A DNA stretch of 64,000 bases, taken from assembly GCF_014854695.1 (NCBI RefSeq), contig NZ_CP027560.1, positions 21,316-85,315 of the forward strand. Reading direction: 5' to 3'. Positions 34,035 to 42,741 of this stretch are shown in pieces (position 1 is the first letter of the stretch; each line of letters starts with the position of its first letter). Position numbers and translations under genes: made by a program. The notes below the pieces were generated by a model that had not been told where the DNA came from, did not search any database, and saw nothing but the letters and a program-made list of their open reading frames with translations. This DNA comes from Rhodococcus rhodochrous. Its GTDB lineage: Bacteria; Actinomycetota; Actinomycetes; Mycobacteriales; Mycobacteriaceae.

Positions 34035-34106
34035 TGGGGACGGCAGGACTCGAACCTGCGACGACCGGCGTATGAAACCGGCGCTCTGCCACTGAGCTAC
34101 GCACCC
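34035..34106 (-). tRNA. tRNA-Met (CAT)
   Basis: A complete cloverleaf of 72 nt: acceptor GGGTGCG, D arm GCTC-AGTGGCAGA-GCGC-like, anticodon arm CCGGT-TTCATAC-GCCGG with anticodon CAT, T arm GCAGG-TTCGAGT-CCTGC, and acceptor CGTCCCC with discriminator A. One acceptor mismatch and one G-T pair are seen. CCA is not encoded. It sits inside the late operon, in the same direction. Confidence 0.9.
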
Positions 34107-34117
34107 TCAGTAACGCC

Positions 34118-34152
34118 GAAGGCCCGCCACCCCAGCGGGGAAGCGGGCCTTC
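34118..34152. other. hairpin between tRNA-Met and the next gene
   Basis: Perfect 10-bp stem GAAGGCCCGC / GCGGGCCTTC (34118-34127 and 34143-34152). There is no T run, so it may be a processing signal rather than a terminator. Confidence 0.55.
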
Positions 34153-34164
34153 GACCTGCAACGT

Positions 34165-34491
34165 CTACCGTTTGCCGACGCGGGACTTCCATCCCTTCGG
34201 CGGCCACACCAGCGTCTCGGCGTACTCCGGGTCGGAGATCATCGCCAACTCGCGACGCTCGGCGTAGGTCTGCATCAAGTCCTCGTACATCTGCGCGGCG
34301 TCCTCGGCGGACCGCTCTTTGATCGGGAACACCCGGTCCCCGTCGTGCGAGAGCGGCTCGACCCGGTCGGCGAAGCGCAGCACCGAATAGCAGCCGGTGT
34401 AGCCGTCGACGACGAACACCCCGGGATACAGCTCGCACACCAGCCGGGGATAGGTGTCCCCGACGGTGATGTGGGTGGCTTCAACTTCCAT
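34165..34491 (-). CDS. hypothetical protein (108 aa)
   Basis: 108 residues from the ATG at 34491 (MEVEATHITVGDTYPRLVCE); a TTG three bases upstream also fits the AAGGAG site. The N-terminal half is beta-rich, the C-terminal half helical (SAEDAAQMYEDLMQTYAERRELAMI). It lies between the tRNA and the putative ADP-ribosyltransferase gene. No family recognised. Confidence 0.65.
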   Translation of the reverse strand: MEVEATHITVGDTYPRLVCELYPGVFVVDGYTGCYSVLRFADRVEPLSHDGDRVFPIKERSAEDAAQMYEDLMQTYAERRELAMISDPEYAETLVWPPKGWKSRVGKR

Positions 34492-34525
34492 CAAGGCACG
34501 TCTCCTTCGTGGGTGTGTTCGGCAT

Positions 34526-36256
34526 TCACTCTGCCTCGGACTCCGCGCGGAGGCGTTCGTACTCGGCGCGGGTCATCCCATCCGGGACACTCGCCCCGAA
34601 CGCACGCAGCGCCGCGAGCTCGTCCTCGCTGAACGCCGGGGCGTCGGGCGACTCGCGGTCCGGGACCACCGTGAACGGAATGTCCAGCTCCCGCAGTCGC
34701 GGCCCGTATCGGTCGGCGTCCGCATGGTCACGGAAGACCACCTGCTGCACCTCCGACAGCGACAGTCCCGAGTGGATCTGCGCCTCGACGTAGACCCGCT
34801 GGTAGAAGCCCTCGTCGTCATCGTCGTCGGTGCCCTCGGCCAGCCACGCGGCATAGTCCTCCGGGGTGCGATGCCCCAGACGGGCGGCCAGCGCCGGGTT
34901 GCCGGAGAACTCGCCCGGATCGTTGAGCGGTCCGGGGAAGATGCTCTCCGAGCCGGCCAACGAGTCCCCCACGTTGACGCTGGTACGGCGGTTGCGCACG
35001 TCGTCGTTGAGGATCAGCGCGATCCGGCCGTAGGTGTCGGCACCGGACGGGGCCCCACCGGGGTCGCGGATGTAGCCGTAGATCGGGGGATGCTCGTGCT
35101 CACCGAACCAGGCCGTCTCGATCCGGGCCCGGTCGTCGGGGGCGTGCGTACCGACACCGGTCAGCGCCCCGTCGTCACGCTGGGACAGCAACCGGCCCGC
35201 GTCGAGGATCGCCCCGAAGTTGCGGGACGGCACGTTCACCGCGACCTGACGGCCCTCGAGGAACTGCGCCAGGCCGTCGCGGGCCATTTCGATCGCCTCG
35301 TCGGCGTCGATGTCCTTGCGCTTGAGTGCCCGCTCGAGACTGCGCTGGTTCTCGTAGACCAGCTCGGCGCGGAACCGCTCACCGGACGCCTCGTCGAGGT
35401 CTCTGATGATGTCTTCGATCTCGGCGACCTCGTCGGCGTCCCCGGCGTCGATCGCCGCGCGCCGCTCCCGGTACAGCTCGGACTCCTCGCTGGGGGAGCC
35501 GAGATAGTCCGGCACATCGGTCTCCCCGATCGGCGAGCGATCCGGGGCCGGTTCGGGCCACTCGCGGGTGGCCTGCACGATCTGCCCGATGGTGTCCTGG
35601 ACGTCGAACTCCTGGCGCGGGTTCTCCAGGTTCATGAAGAAGTAGTTGTCCATGCCGCCCTGGGGGCCGCCGGTCAGGGCCATCCCCTCGTCGTCGACCC
35701 GGAAGTTCAGGCTCGTGTGCGCGACCTTCTGCCCGGTGTCGTCGTGCATGTGCAGATTGGCCCAGACCGACTCGACCTCGTCGAAGTCGTTGCGCTCGAG
35801 CTGCACACTCTCGACGCGGACCTCGATGCCGGTGTCGTAGCGGCCTGCGATGTTCTCGGCCAGCGCCGCCCGGACCTCCTCGTCGCCGCGTTCGCCGTTG
35901 GAGGCGCTACGGATGTCTGCGGGGTCGGGCACCGTGCCTTTGGGCGGGCCGACCTCGGCCGCCGGGCTCGCCTCCGGGGCGATCACCCCGTCGGACTTGT
36001 CGAGCAGTTCGTCGAGCGCGTCCTCGGGGTCCACGTCGTCGGTGCCGTCGTCCTCGTCGTCGTGGTCCTTCGGCGCCGCGGGGGCCTTGGGGTCGTCGGT
36101 GTCGAGCGTCCGGCGTCGCTCGTGCGCACTGGTGCGGCCCGAACCCCGGTGCAGCTCCCCGGTGCTCGGGTTGACCCGGATGATCGAGCCGATCGGCACG
36201 CCGTAGCGCTCGGCGCCCTCGGGGGTCCGTACGCGGCGATAGCGGGCACGAGGCAT
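34526..36256 (-). CDS. probable virion protein with DUF3626-like ADP-ribosyltransferase domain
   Basis: 576 residues. A short basic start and a very acidic linker (about 45-95, DDEDDGTDDVDPEDALDELL) lead into two folded parts. The C-terminal half has AILDAGRLLSQRDDGALTGVG, PPIYGYI, YGRIALILNDD...VNVGDSLAG and VYVEAQIHSGLSLSEVQQVV. This order (GxxGxx, PxYG, GDS, YxEAQxHGxL) is how I remember the DUF3626 family, thought to be related to ADP-ribosyltransferases. It sits after the MuF-like gene, where phages often carry toxin-like domains injected with DNA. Enzymatic activity is inferred. Confidence 0.6.
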   Translation of the reverse strand: MPRARYRRVRTPEGAERYGVPIGSIIRVNPSTGELHRGSGRTSAHERRRTLDTDDPKAPAAPKDHDDEDDGTDDVDPEDALDELLDKSDGVIAPEASPAAEVGPPKGTVPDPADIRSASNGERGDEEVRAALAENIAGRYDTGIEVRVESVQLERNDFDEVESVWANLHMHDDTGQKVAHTSLNFRVDDEGMALTGGPQGGMDNYFFMNLENPRQEFDVQDTIGQIVQATREWPEPAPDRSPIGETDVPDYLGSPSEESELYRERRAAIDAGDADEVAEIEDIIRDLDEASGERFRAELVYENQRSLERALKRKDIDADEAIEMARDGLAQFLEGRQVAVNVPSRNFGAILDAGRLLSQRDDGALTGVGTHAPDDRARIETAWFGEHEHPPIYGYIRDPGGAPSGADTYGRIALILNDDVRNRRTSVNVGDSLAGSESIFPGPLNDPGEFSGNPALAARLGHRTPEDYAAWLAEGTDDDDDEGFYQRVYVEAQIHSGLSLSEVQQVVFRDHADADRYGPRLRELDIPFTVVPDRESPDAPAFSEDELAALRAFGASVPDGMTRAEYERLRAESEAE

Positions 36257-36270
36257 GGGCGTTCACTCCT

Positions 36271-37335
36271 CTACAGAGGGACGCCGATCTGCTCGCGGCG
36301 TCGGATTCGGGGAATGCCGGTCTCGTCGACCAGCTCGCGCACCTGCTTCTGCAGCGCGCGGATACGGGCATCGGCCGCTCGGCGGGCCGTGTCGTCGAGT
36401 GCCGCCTCTCGCACCCGTTTCTGGGCGCGGATACGGCGTTCGAGCCCGCGAAGTTTCTGGGTGGCCTTGTAGGCGGCCGGATCGACCGGCGGCGGCTCGG
36501 GCAGCGGCCCGTCCCCGGGCGTCCACAGCCGCAGTGCGTGACGGCAGTTCGGATGCTCGAAGCCGCGTGCGCGGGCCTCGGGCAGGGTGGCCACGACCGG
36601 TGCGGTGGTCGGGCGGCCGGTGATCGACAGCAGGCGGCCCTGGAACGGGGCGCACAGATCGGAGCAGTTCGCCACCGTCGTCACCCGCACGATGTCGTAG
36701 CCGTGCTCGACGCACAGCGCCGCGTAGGCGTCGTTGGCGGCGACCCGCGCGGCGGTGCGCGTGCACATCTCGACGTAGGAGACGACATTCCAGCGCCGCT
36801 TCGACTTGGTGCTGACGTAGCCGGTGATGCCCTGGGCGGCGGCCCGGTCGAGGACCTGCTGGGCCAGCCGCAGCCGACCGGCGGTGCCGCCGAGCCGCTG
36901 CGAGACGACCTCGCGCATCACCTGCCGGTAGATGCCGTCGGTCGAGGCCACCAACTGCGGATACATCGCCGACAGCGACGGCATCAGCCCGGCCGGGGCG
37001 TGCACGAGGGTCTGCGGTGGGGTGCGCGGGAACAGCGGCGCAGCCGAACGCAGGATCGCCGGGGGCAGATCGGCCTCGGCGGCGCGACGACCCTCGATCG
37101 CCGCCCGTGCCAGCGCCTCCCTCGCCGCACCGCGAGCCTGGCCCAGCAGCCGGTCGAGCACCGCACGGATCTGCGCGCGCCGGCCGAAGCTGCCCGGCAC
37201 CGATCCCGGGGAGCGGGTTTCGGCGCGCACCCAGTCGGCGACCATCGCCAGAAGGGTGCGTTCGGCCCCGGCGTACAGGGCCCGCAGTGCCGCGACGATG
37301 CGTTCGAGCTGTTCGGGGGTGAGCACGAATCTCAC
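36271..37335 (-). CDS. MuF-like minor capsid protein
   Basis: 354 residues. A helical N-terminal part is followed by the Phage_min_cap2/MuF-type signature: NVVSYVEMCTRTAARVAAND, then VANCSDLCAPFQGRLLS and HPNCRHALRLW, with Cys/His residues that may bind metal. The C-terminus is a charged coiled coil. The gene follows the portal gene as usual; the protein is expected inside the capsid near the portal. Confidence 0.85.
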   Translation of the reverse strand: MRFVLTPEQLERIVAALRALYAGAERTLLAMVADWVRAETRSPGSVPGSFGRRAQIRAVLDRLLGQARGAAREALARAAIEGRRAAEADLPPAILRSAAPLFPRTPPQTLVHAPAGLMPSLSAMYPQLVASTDGIYRQVMREVVSQRLGGTAGRLRLAQQVLDRAAAQGITGYVSTKSKRRWNVVSYVEMCTRTAARVAANDAYAALCVEHGYDIVRVTTVANCSDLCAPFQGRLLSITGRPTTAPVVATLPEARARGFEHPNCRHALRLWTPGDGPLPEPPPVDPAAYKATQKLRGLERRIRAQKRVREAALDDTARRAADARIRALQKQVRELVDETGIPRIRRREQIGVPL

Positions 37336-37346
37336 CCCCGATCAGA

Positions 37347-38909
37347 TCAGAACTGGTGGTTCTCCTCGTCCGGGTCCGGGGCCTGCTCGACGACGCCGAG
37401 CTGGGCCTTGCGTTCCTCGTCCTTCTTGATGCGGTCGAGCTCGTCGTTGACGTCGTCGCTCGACCAGTTCGGGTTCTGCTGACGCACCGCCTGCTCGAGG
37501 GAAAGCACCCCGGAGGTGTAGAGCGTCGAGATCGTCTGCGACATCTCGGTCGGAGACTGGTGCGCGCGCACCGGGAACCGCACCTCGGGCATCTCCCGCA
37601 GCCCCAGGCCGGTGCCGAAGATCGCCGCGTCCAGCTCGAAGCCGGTGCGGGCGAACGGCCGCAACTTGGCCTTGAAGGCGTTGATCTTGCGGTCGCGGGT
37701 GCGTTCGGACAGCCGGTCCTTGGAGTTGACCTCGGTCGCGGTCTGCTGCGACTGCACACCGACAGCCAGCGAGTTGTCGGCGAAGCTCGACGACGACAGG
37801 CCGGTGCCGCGCAGGATCACGTTGAGCAGTTCGGCGACGGTGTGGGCGTACTCGAGATAGCGGATCGCGAACTGGTTGGCCTGCACCGGGGCACCACCGG
37901 AGGCGGCCGAGCCCATGCCCGGGGCCATGGCGGTGAAGATCGACTGCTCGGAGTCCCAGTGCAGCCCACCGCCGGTGCCGCCGGATTGAAGCATGTCCTC
38001 GGCGACGAACAGGCGGGCCTTGCCCAGTTCGATGTCGCGCATCCACGCGCTGTAGGTCTCGTCGAGGGCGTCGAACACCGGCTCGAGACCCTCGAAGTCC
38101 GAGCGTCCGAGCTGGGACAGGCCCGGCTCGTTGCGCCAGCGCCGCGCCGCCCCGTTGGGCACATACGTCGCGGTCAGGCCCCGCACACCGGTGGGGATCG
38201 CGCCTTCCTCGTCGACCAGCGGCGCCGCCCACTCGGTGGACGGATGCTCGGTCAGCGGCAGCTTGCGGCCCAGACGGCTGCGGTCGCCCTGGTAGAGGCC
38301 GTGGATGATGCGGCCGGGTTCGTGCCGCTCGAGGTGCCGGTACAGCACCCCGTCGTCGTCGTGCACGATCTTCCAGAAGGTCACCGCGACGAGGGTGTCG
38401 TAGCGGAAGGTCGGGATCGCCGCGTCGGCCGCGACCGACCCGAGCCGCACCTTGTCGGCGATGTCCTTGTCCCACCACCAGCGCAGATACGAGCCGCCGA
38501 GCACCGACCCGAGTTCGGCGGACTCGGTCAGGCTCATCGTCGAGTCGTCCTCACCGAGGAGTTTCTGCAGCCGGTCCTGGGTCTTCTTCCGGTCGCCGAT
38601 CGCGTCGTTCTCGCCGACGACGAACATCGGGCGCTGGGCGAACACGAGATCGCCCATGGTGCGGGCGACGTCGGCCGGCGCGGGCACGTGCAGTCGCCGC
38701 GAGTGCTGCTGGTTCGGTCGGCCCCAGAAGTAGCGGTCCCAGAACGCGCGCACCGCCCCGACCACCGAGACCTTCGGCCGGTTCTGCTCCTCGTAGATCG
38801 CCGCGAGCGCATCGACATCACCGATGTGCCAGGCGTTCCACGCGAACATCTCCTTCTGCGCTCGGTCGTACGGGCGAGGGGGCCATTCGGCCCCTTTGTC
38901 GGGAAGCAT
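37347..38909 (-). CDS. portal protein
   Basis: 520 residues (MLPDKGAEWPPRPYDRAQKE), with the pattern of SPP1-type portals of actinophages: a helical N-terminus, HVPAPADVARTMGDLVFAQRP, GVLYRHLERHEPGRIIHGLY, and a long C-terminal helical part with SGVLSLEQAVRQQNPNWSSD. It lies between terminase and MuF-like genes. Twelve copies would form the DNA channel at one capsid vertex. Confidence 0.9.
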   Translation of the reverse strand: MLPDKGAEWPPRPYDRAQKEMFAWNAWHIGDVDALAAIYEEQNRPKVSVVGAVRAFWDRYFWGRPNQQHSRRLHVPAPADVARTMGDLVFAQRPMFVVGENDAIGDRKKTQDRLQKLLGEDDSTMSLTESAELGSVLGGSYLRWWWDKDIADKVRLGSVAADAAIPTFRYDTLVAVTFWKIVHDDDGVLYRHLERHEPGRIIHGLYQGDRSRLGRKLPLTEHPSTEWAAPLVDEEGAIPTGVRGLTATYVPNGAARRWRNEPGLSQLGRSDFEGLEPVFDALDETYSAWMRDIELGKARLFVAEDMLQSGGTGGGLHWDSEQSIFTAMAPGMGSAASGGAPVQANQFAIRYLEYAHTVAELLNVILRGTGLSSSSFADNSLAVGVQSQQTATEVNSKDRLSERTRDRKINAFKAKLRPFARTGFELDAAIFGTGLGLREMPEVRFPVRAHQSPTEMSQTISTLYTSGVLSLEQAVRQQNPNWSSDDVNDELDRIKKDEERKAQLGVVEQAPDPDEENHQF

Positions 38910-38954
38910 GGGCGCTCCTCTCAGGCCGGATAGCGGCCCGAGAGGAGGGCGACG

Positions 38955-39680
38955 CTATGAAGTTGTCAGGGAGGGCATCGACGAGCCTTTGCGAAGGTTG
39001 CAACCGGCGTGCGCCGGACGGAGGTTGTCGTTGCTGTGCTCGCCACCCCGAGCGAGCGGGACGACGTGGTCGAAGTGCAGGTCAGGCCACGAGTCGATGT
39101 CGCCACCGCACAGGTGGCAGACCATGCCGTGCTCGGCGAGGACGAGGGTGAAGTCGACCTTGCCGACCGTGGCGGCACGGATGCGTCCTCGGCGCTTGAG
39201 CCGCTGACGCTGGTAGTTCTCGCGGGCCTTGGCGGGGTTCTTACTGGCCCAACGGCGGAAGTTCTCTGCCGCCCGTTCGGCGTTGGCCTCACGCCAGCGG
39301 GCCGCGTTGGCGCGGTGCTGATCGGGGTTGGCCTCGCGCCAGCATTTGCTGCGGGCGCTCTCGACCTCGCGGTTCTCCCGCCAGCGGCGGACCTCGCGGT
39401 CCCGGACCTTCTCGGGATTGCGGAGCTTCCACTGCCGGGAGTCGGCGTTCTTGCGAGCTCGATTAGCGGCGTCGTAGTGGTACTGGCACAGGCCGGTGTA
39501 ACGACGAGGGCGGTCGCAGTCATCGGTCGAGCACAGATCGCCCGTGGGGGACTTGGTTTGGATCGGGGCATCCATGTCCCGACCGTCGCGGGCGCGTTGA
39601 TAGTGCGCCCGGCAGAACCCCTTCGCGAGTACCTTACGATCGCACCATTCCACCGCGCACGGCTTGAAAGATGTTGTCAC
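38955..39680 (-). CDS. HNH endonuclease between terminase and portal
   Basis: 241 residues. Two N-terminal zinc-binding repeats (CAVEWCDRKVLAKGFCRAHY and CSTDDCDRPRRYTGLCQYHY), an Arg/Asn/Trp-rich repeat region (RWRENREVESARSKCWREAN) and a C-terminal HNH domain (MVCHLCGGDIDSWPDLHFDH, then NLRPAHAGCNLRKG). Either a homing endonuclease or a packaging-associated HNH nuclease; the repeat architecture, shared with the gene at 19253, favours homing. Confidence 0.85.
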   Translation of the reverse strand: MTTSFKPCAVEWCDRKVLAKGFCRAHYQRARDGRDMDAPIQTKSPTGDLCSTDDCDRPRRYTGLCQYHYDAANRARKNADSRQWKLRNPEKVRDREVRRWRENREVESARSKCWREANPDQHRANAARWREANAERAAENFRRWASKNPAKARENYQRQRLKRRGRIRAATVGKVDFTLVLAEHGMVCHLCGGDIDSWPDLHFDHVVPLARGGEHSNDNLRPAHAGCNLRKGSSMPSLTTS

Positions 39681-39696
39681 ACAGTGATTTTACCAG

Positions 39697-40992
39697 CTAT
39701 ACCGCTTTGCTCGGTCCGATGTTGATGTACTGCCGCCACCGGCGCTCGGTCGTCGTAATGACATAGCGCGCAGCGTCAAGACTGTGATCTGCGGTCTTGA
39801 GGACTTGGTCGTAACCCGCGTCCGTCGCCTCCGAATCCCACGAATACCCGGCTATCTCGGTGAGCAGCCCCTTGCAGCGGTCGGAGACCTTCAACTTGCC
39901 GCCGGAGAGCAGCATCGCCTGGGTGCGGATGCCGTAGAGCACGTCGTTCTCGGCGGCGTAGGTGTTCAGGCCGTCGGCGCGCAACTGCACCCGAAACGAC
40001 GCCGCCGCCGGGTCGACGATGACCGGCGGCGGTGCGAGACGTTGGGGACGCCCGTGTTTGTCGGGCGGCAGGTGGTCGAGGGCGAGCCAGTCCCGCAGTC
40101 CCTTCGACAGCTGGGCGTCGGTCCAGCGCGTGGCATCGCTGCGCGGCTGGTAGCGCCACTCGTCGATCAGGTACAGCACGTTGTCGACGCCGAGGCCGAG
40201 CAGCAGCGCGGCGGTCGGGTTGGTGGTGCCGTAGTCGACTCCGACGCCGAACAGCTCGACCATCGGCGGCAGGTTCTCCCACTTGACGACGTGCTGGGAG
40301 GGCTCCCACATGTCGTAGACCGCGCCGTCGGCCGCGACCCAGTGCCCGAGGATGAACCGCCGGTACCACAGGCCCGTGTACTCACGCTTGATCGAGTTCT
40401 TGTAGTCCTCGCTCAGGGCGGGGTTGTCGTCGAGCGTGAAGTGCCACGAGCGCCAGTCGGGCAGCTCGTCGAGCCGGTCGAGGTACTTCTTCTTGAGCCA
40501 GTGCTCGGGGTTGTCCGGGTTGGTGGTGCCGAACAGCTTCGCCCCGGTCACGGACATGCGGCCGAGCAGCTGGTTGAAGAAGTCCTCGCGGATGACGGTG
40601 ACCTCGTCGGCGTACGCCCCGGCCACGGTCAGACCACGCAGCGACTTCTCCGCCTTGGCGTCGGAGGCACCGAGCATGTAGACGCGCCGGCCGAGGATCG
40701 TCGCCGACGGCGCACCGGTCACGTACTTCACCGTGTCGGCGAACTCCCCGAAGATGTCGGGGTCCTGCATCGGCGCGATGACGTTGCGGGCGAGCGATTC
40801 ACGGGTGCGGCCGACCATCACGAACTGCCCACCGGGGGGCGGATCCGCGAGGAACATCAGCCACCGCATCATCGACCCGAAGGTCTTCCCCGAGCGGATC
40901 GCGCCTTCCCACAGGTTGAAGCGGGCCTCGGCCTCGGCGATCGAGTACAGCTGCTTGCGTGAGAGCGGCAGCTCGGTGATGTCGGAAGTCAC
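39697..40992 (-). CDS. terL: terminase large subunit
   Basis: 431 residues from a GTG at 40992 overlapping the previous stop (GTGA). Walker A is GAIRSGKT (30-37), Walker B is around GAYADEV (about 120), the coupling motif near FGTTNPDNP, and the C-terminal RNase H-like nuclease begins GVDYGTTNPTAALLLG with further acidic residues (IVDPAAASF, HSLDAARY). It pumps DNA into the prohead and cuts it. The longer frame upstream is a shadow of the HTH gene. Confidence 0.93.
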   Translation of the reverse strand: MTSDITELPLSRKQLYSIAEAEARFNLWEGAIRSGKTFGSMMRWLMFLADPPPGGQFVMVGRTRESLARNVIAPMQDPDIFGEFADTVKYVTGAPSATILGRRVYMLGASDAKAEKSLRGLTVAGAYADEVTVIREDFFNQLLGRMSVTGAKLFGTTNPDNPEHWLKKKYLDRLDELPDWRSWHFTLDDNPALSEDYKNSIKREYTGLWYRRFILGHWVAADGAVYDMWEPSQHVVKWENLPPMVELFGVGVDYGTTNPTAALLLGLGVDNVLYLIDEWRYQPRSDATRWTDAQLSKGLRDWLALDHLPPDKHGRPQRLAPPPVIVDPAAASFRVQLRADGLNTYAAENDVLYGIRTQAMLLSGGKLKVSDRCKGLLTEIAGYSWDSEATDAGYDQVLKTADHSLDAARYVITTTERRWRQYINIGPSKAV

Positions 40993-41627
40993 GACGGCGA
41001 CTCCTCTCCTGCAGATGCGTTGGTGATGGGGTCGGCGACGTCGCCGTCGTTGGCGGCGAGCGACATGTCCGGCGCTTCGCCGCCGTTGGCGCGGTCCTCG
41101 GCGACAGCGGACTTGATGCCGCTGATGAGGTTTGCGAGCACCGACCGCTTGCCCTCGATGCCGGTGTCGGTGGACTCGGAGACCAGCTCCATGTGGCCCT
41201 TGAGCGCGATCTGCAGCGCGCCGTAGCCGTCGCGGGTGTCGCGCAGCGGGGGCAGCGGCAAGGTGACCGGGACCAGCGAGTCCGGGCCCTTTTCGTAGTA
41301 GTGGTGCGGGCTCCACAGCCGCTCGCGGATCTTCAGCGCGTCGTCGAGCAGCTGTTCGGCCAGGTCGATGCGTTTGGCCTTCATCTGCGCCACTCGGGCG
41401 GCGGTGGCCTCGACGGTCTGGGACTCGTCGAACGCGAGACCGAGCTTTTTGCACGCCGAGGTGATGGTCGCGGCGGCCCGGCCCAGGGTCTCGGCGATCT
41501 CGTTGCGGCCCTTGCCTTCGGAGTGCAGCTGCTTGATCTGCTCGAGTTCGTCGTCGGTCAGCTTCGGGCGGGCGGGGGCCTTGGGTGCTTTCTTCGCGCG
41601 AGTGCGCGCGGAGGTCGGGGTCGCCAC
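40989..41627 (-). CDS. helix-turn-helix protein, possible terminase partner
   Basis: 212 residues. A basic Ala/Lys/Pro-rich start, then a helix-turn-helix (LTDDELEQIKQLHSEGKGRNEIAETLGRAAATITSACKKLGL, about 23-65), a helical middle and an acidic tail. DNA binding beside the large terminase suggests recognition of the packaging site, as a second small-subunit-like factor. The P27-like gene upstream is the alternative small subunit. Confidence 0.75.
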   Translation of the reverse strand: MATPTSARTRAKKAPKAPARPKLTDDELEQIKQLHSEGKGRNEIAETLGRAAATITSACKKLGLAFDESQTVEATAARVAQMKAKRIDLAEQLLDDALKIRERLWSPHHYYEKGPDSLVPVTLPLPPLRDTRDGYGALQIALKGHMELVSESTDTGIEGKRSVLANLISGIKSAVAEDRANGGEAPDMSLAANDGDVADPITNASAGEESPS

Positions 41628-41633
41628 GGGCGC

Positions 41634-41981
41634 CTACCTGCGGAACCGGTTCGCCCAGAACGCGATCTTGCGATCGGCGTTGTTGCGCACCATCTGGATC
41701 GGGTTCGGCACGGGCATCCCGGAGGCCGGGTCGATGATGAGCAGGCCGGCCTCGCTGATCACTTCGCTCGATTCGCGGAACTCGGCGAGGGTTTCGCAGT
41801 AGGCGGCGAACTCGTCGACGTCGGTGGCGGAGAGCTGATAGAAGGGGGCCAGCCGCTCCCACGCTTCCTTGGCGTATTCGGAGAGCCATTCCGGCGGCTC
41901 GATCCGGGCCTCGTCGGTGGTCGGGGCCGTGGGGGCGCTCGTAGGGCGCAGGGACACCACGGACAGTTCAGGGCTCGACAC
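41634..41981 (-). CDS. terminase small subunit, P27-like
   Basis: 115 residues. PPEWLSEYAKEAWERLAPFYQLSATDVDEFAAYCETLAEFRE followed by GLLIIDPASGMPVPNPIQMVRN is the typical P27-family pattern (W...A..W....P.L...D...Y, later NP.....). It would bind the packaging start site and recruit the large subunit. Its location two genes upstream of terL fits. Confidence 0.8.
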   Translation of the reverse strand: MSSPELSVVSLRPTSAPTAPTTDEARIEPPEWLSEYAKEAWERLAPFYQLSATDVDEFAAYCETLAEFRESSEVISEAGLLIIDPASGMPVPNPIQMVRNNADRKIAFWANRFRR

Positions 41982-42023
41982 AGCGCGTCCTCCCTTCGTT
42001 CGCTGTTCAGTTGTGGGTGCAGG

Positions 42024-42067
42024 GCGTCCCGCCCTCCCCGGTGATCAGGCGGGGAGGCGCGGGACGC
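42024..42067 (-). terminator. strong hairpin downstream of a 43-aa gene
   Basis: GCGTCCC / GGGACGC (42024-42030 and 42061-42067) enclosing CCTCCCC / GGGGAGG (42033-42039 and 42051-42057). It lies between the small basic gene and the terminase genes; there is no T run, so termination is only partial at best. Confidence 0.55.
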
Positions 42068-42084
42068 TCAGCTGGGGCGCGCGA

Positions 42085-42216
42085 TCAGGAATCGCCGCTC
42101 GACGCCTGCTCGGCCGGGGCCGAGTTGCGGCGGAAGCGGTTCGCCACGTTGCGGCCGAAGGTGGTGATGGCACGGCCGACGCGAGAAGCGCGGGCCCGGT
42201 TGATCAAAGAGCGCAC
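42085..42216 (-). CDS. small basic peptide (43 aa)
   Basis: 43 residues from a GTG at 42216, with AAGGGAG upstream: VRSLINRARASRVGRAITTF, then GRNVANRFRRNSAPAEQAS. The first 33 residues form a strongly basic amphipathic helix. Framed by two terminator-like hairpins, so it may be separately expressed. No family recognised; an alternative frame of similar length exists, so confidence is moderate. Confidence 0.45.
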   Translation of the reverse strand: MRSLINRARASRVGRAITTFGRNVANRFRRNSAPAEQASSGDS

Positions 42217-42308
42217 GATGCACTCCCTTTCTGGGGGACGGCCCGGACACGACGGTCCGGGTATGGGTGGGCCCCAAGCGACAGCGGCGTCACCGGGGTA
42301 CGAAAAAA

Positions 42309-42340
42309 CCCCGGTCACCGCGAGGGTGCCGGGGTTTCTC
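42309..42340 (-). terminator. rho-independent terminator
   Basis: On the minus strand AAACCCCGG - loop - CCGGGGTTTTTTCG, placed just after the 126-residue gene. It should end the transcript coming from 43.8 kb, so the terminase genes probably need read-through or their own promoter. Confidence 0.8.
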
Positions 42341-42360
42341 CGGGTCTATGGGGGTGAGGG

Positions 42361-42741
42361 CTATCCGGCGTCGATGTCGATGCCGAGAGCCTTCGCGGTG
42401 CGAGGACCGTCGAGGTACTTGTCACCGAGCGGGAGCAGACCGGCCGCGTTGAGGAACTTCTCTTTGGTCTCGCGGTCGGGGAAGCACAGGGCGACCCAGA
42501 ACTCGGTGTCGTTCATCGCCTTGAACTGCTTGGACCATTCGCTCGACGCGCCGGACAGGCCCTTGCCGAGCGCGTTGAGTTCGGCCTTGGCGTCCTTTTC
42601 GAGGTCGTCGGTGTACTCGACGTCGGCGAGCGGGTCGGGGTGCGGCTTGCGCTTGAGGGCGGCGATGGCGTCGGCGCGGGAGAACGCGACCTTGCTCTTC
42701 CCGGCCTGCAGCTTCTTCTTGACTTCTTCCGACAGTGCCAT
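42361..42741 (-). CDS. hypothetical protein (126 aa)
   Basis: 126 residues (MALSEEVKKKLQAGKSKVAF). Helical and charged, with KFLNAAGLLPLGDKYLDG near the end, a pattern resembling small DNA-binding or ParB-associated helical proteins but not assignable. Coupled to the PAPS reductase-like gene by overlapping stop/start. Confidence 0.65.
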   Translation of the reverse strand: MALSEEVKKKLQAGKSKVAFSRADAIAALKRKPHPDPLADVEYTDDLEKDAKAELNALGKGLSGASSEWSKQFKAMNDTEFWVALCFPDRETKEKFLNAAGLLPLGDKYLDGPRTAKALGIDIDAG

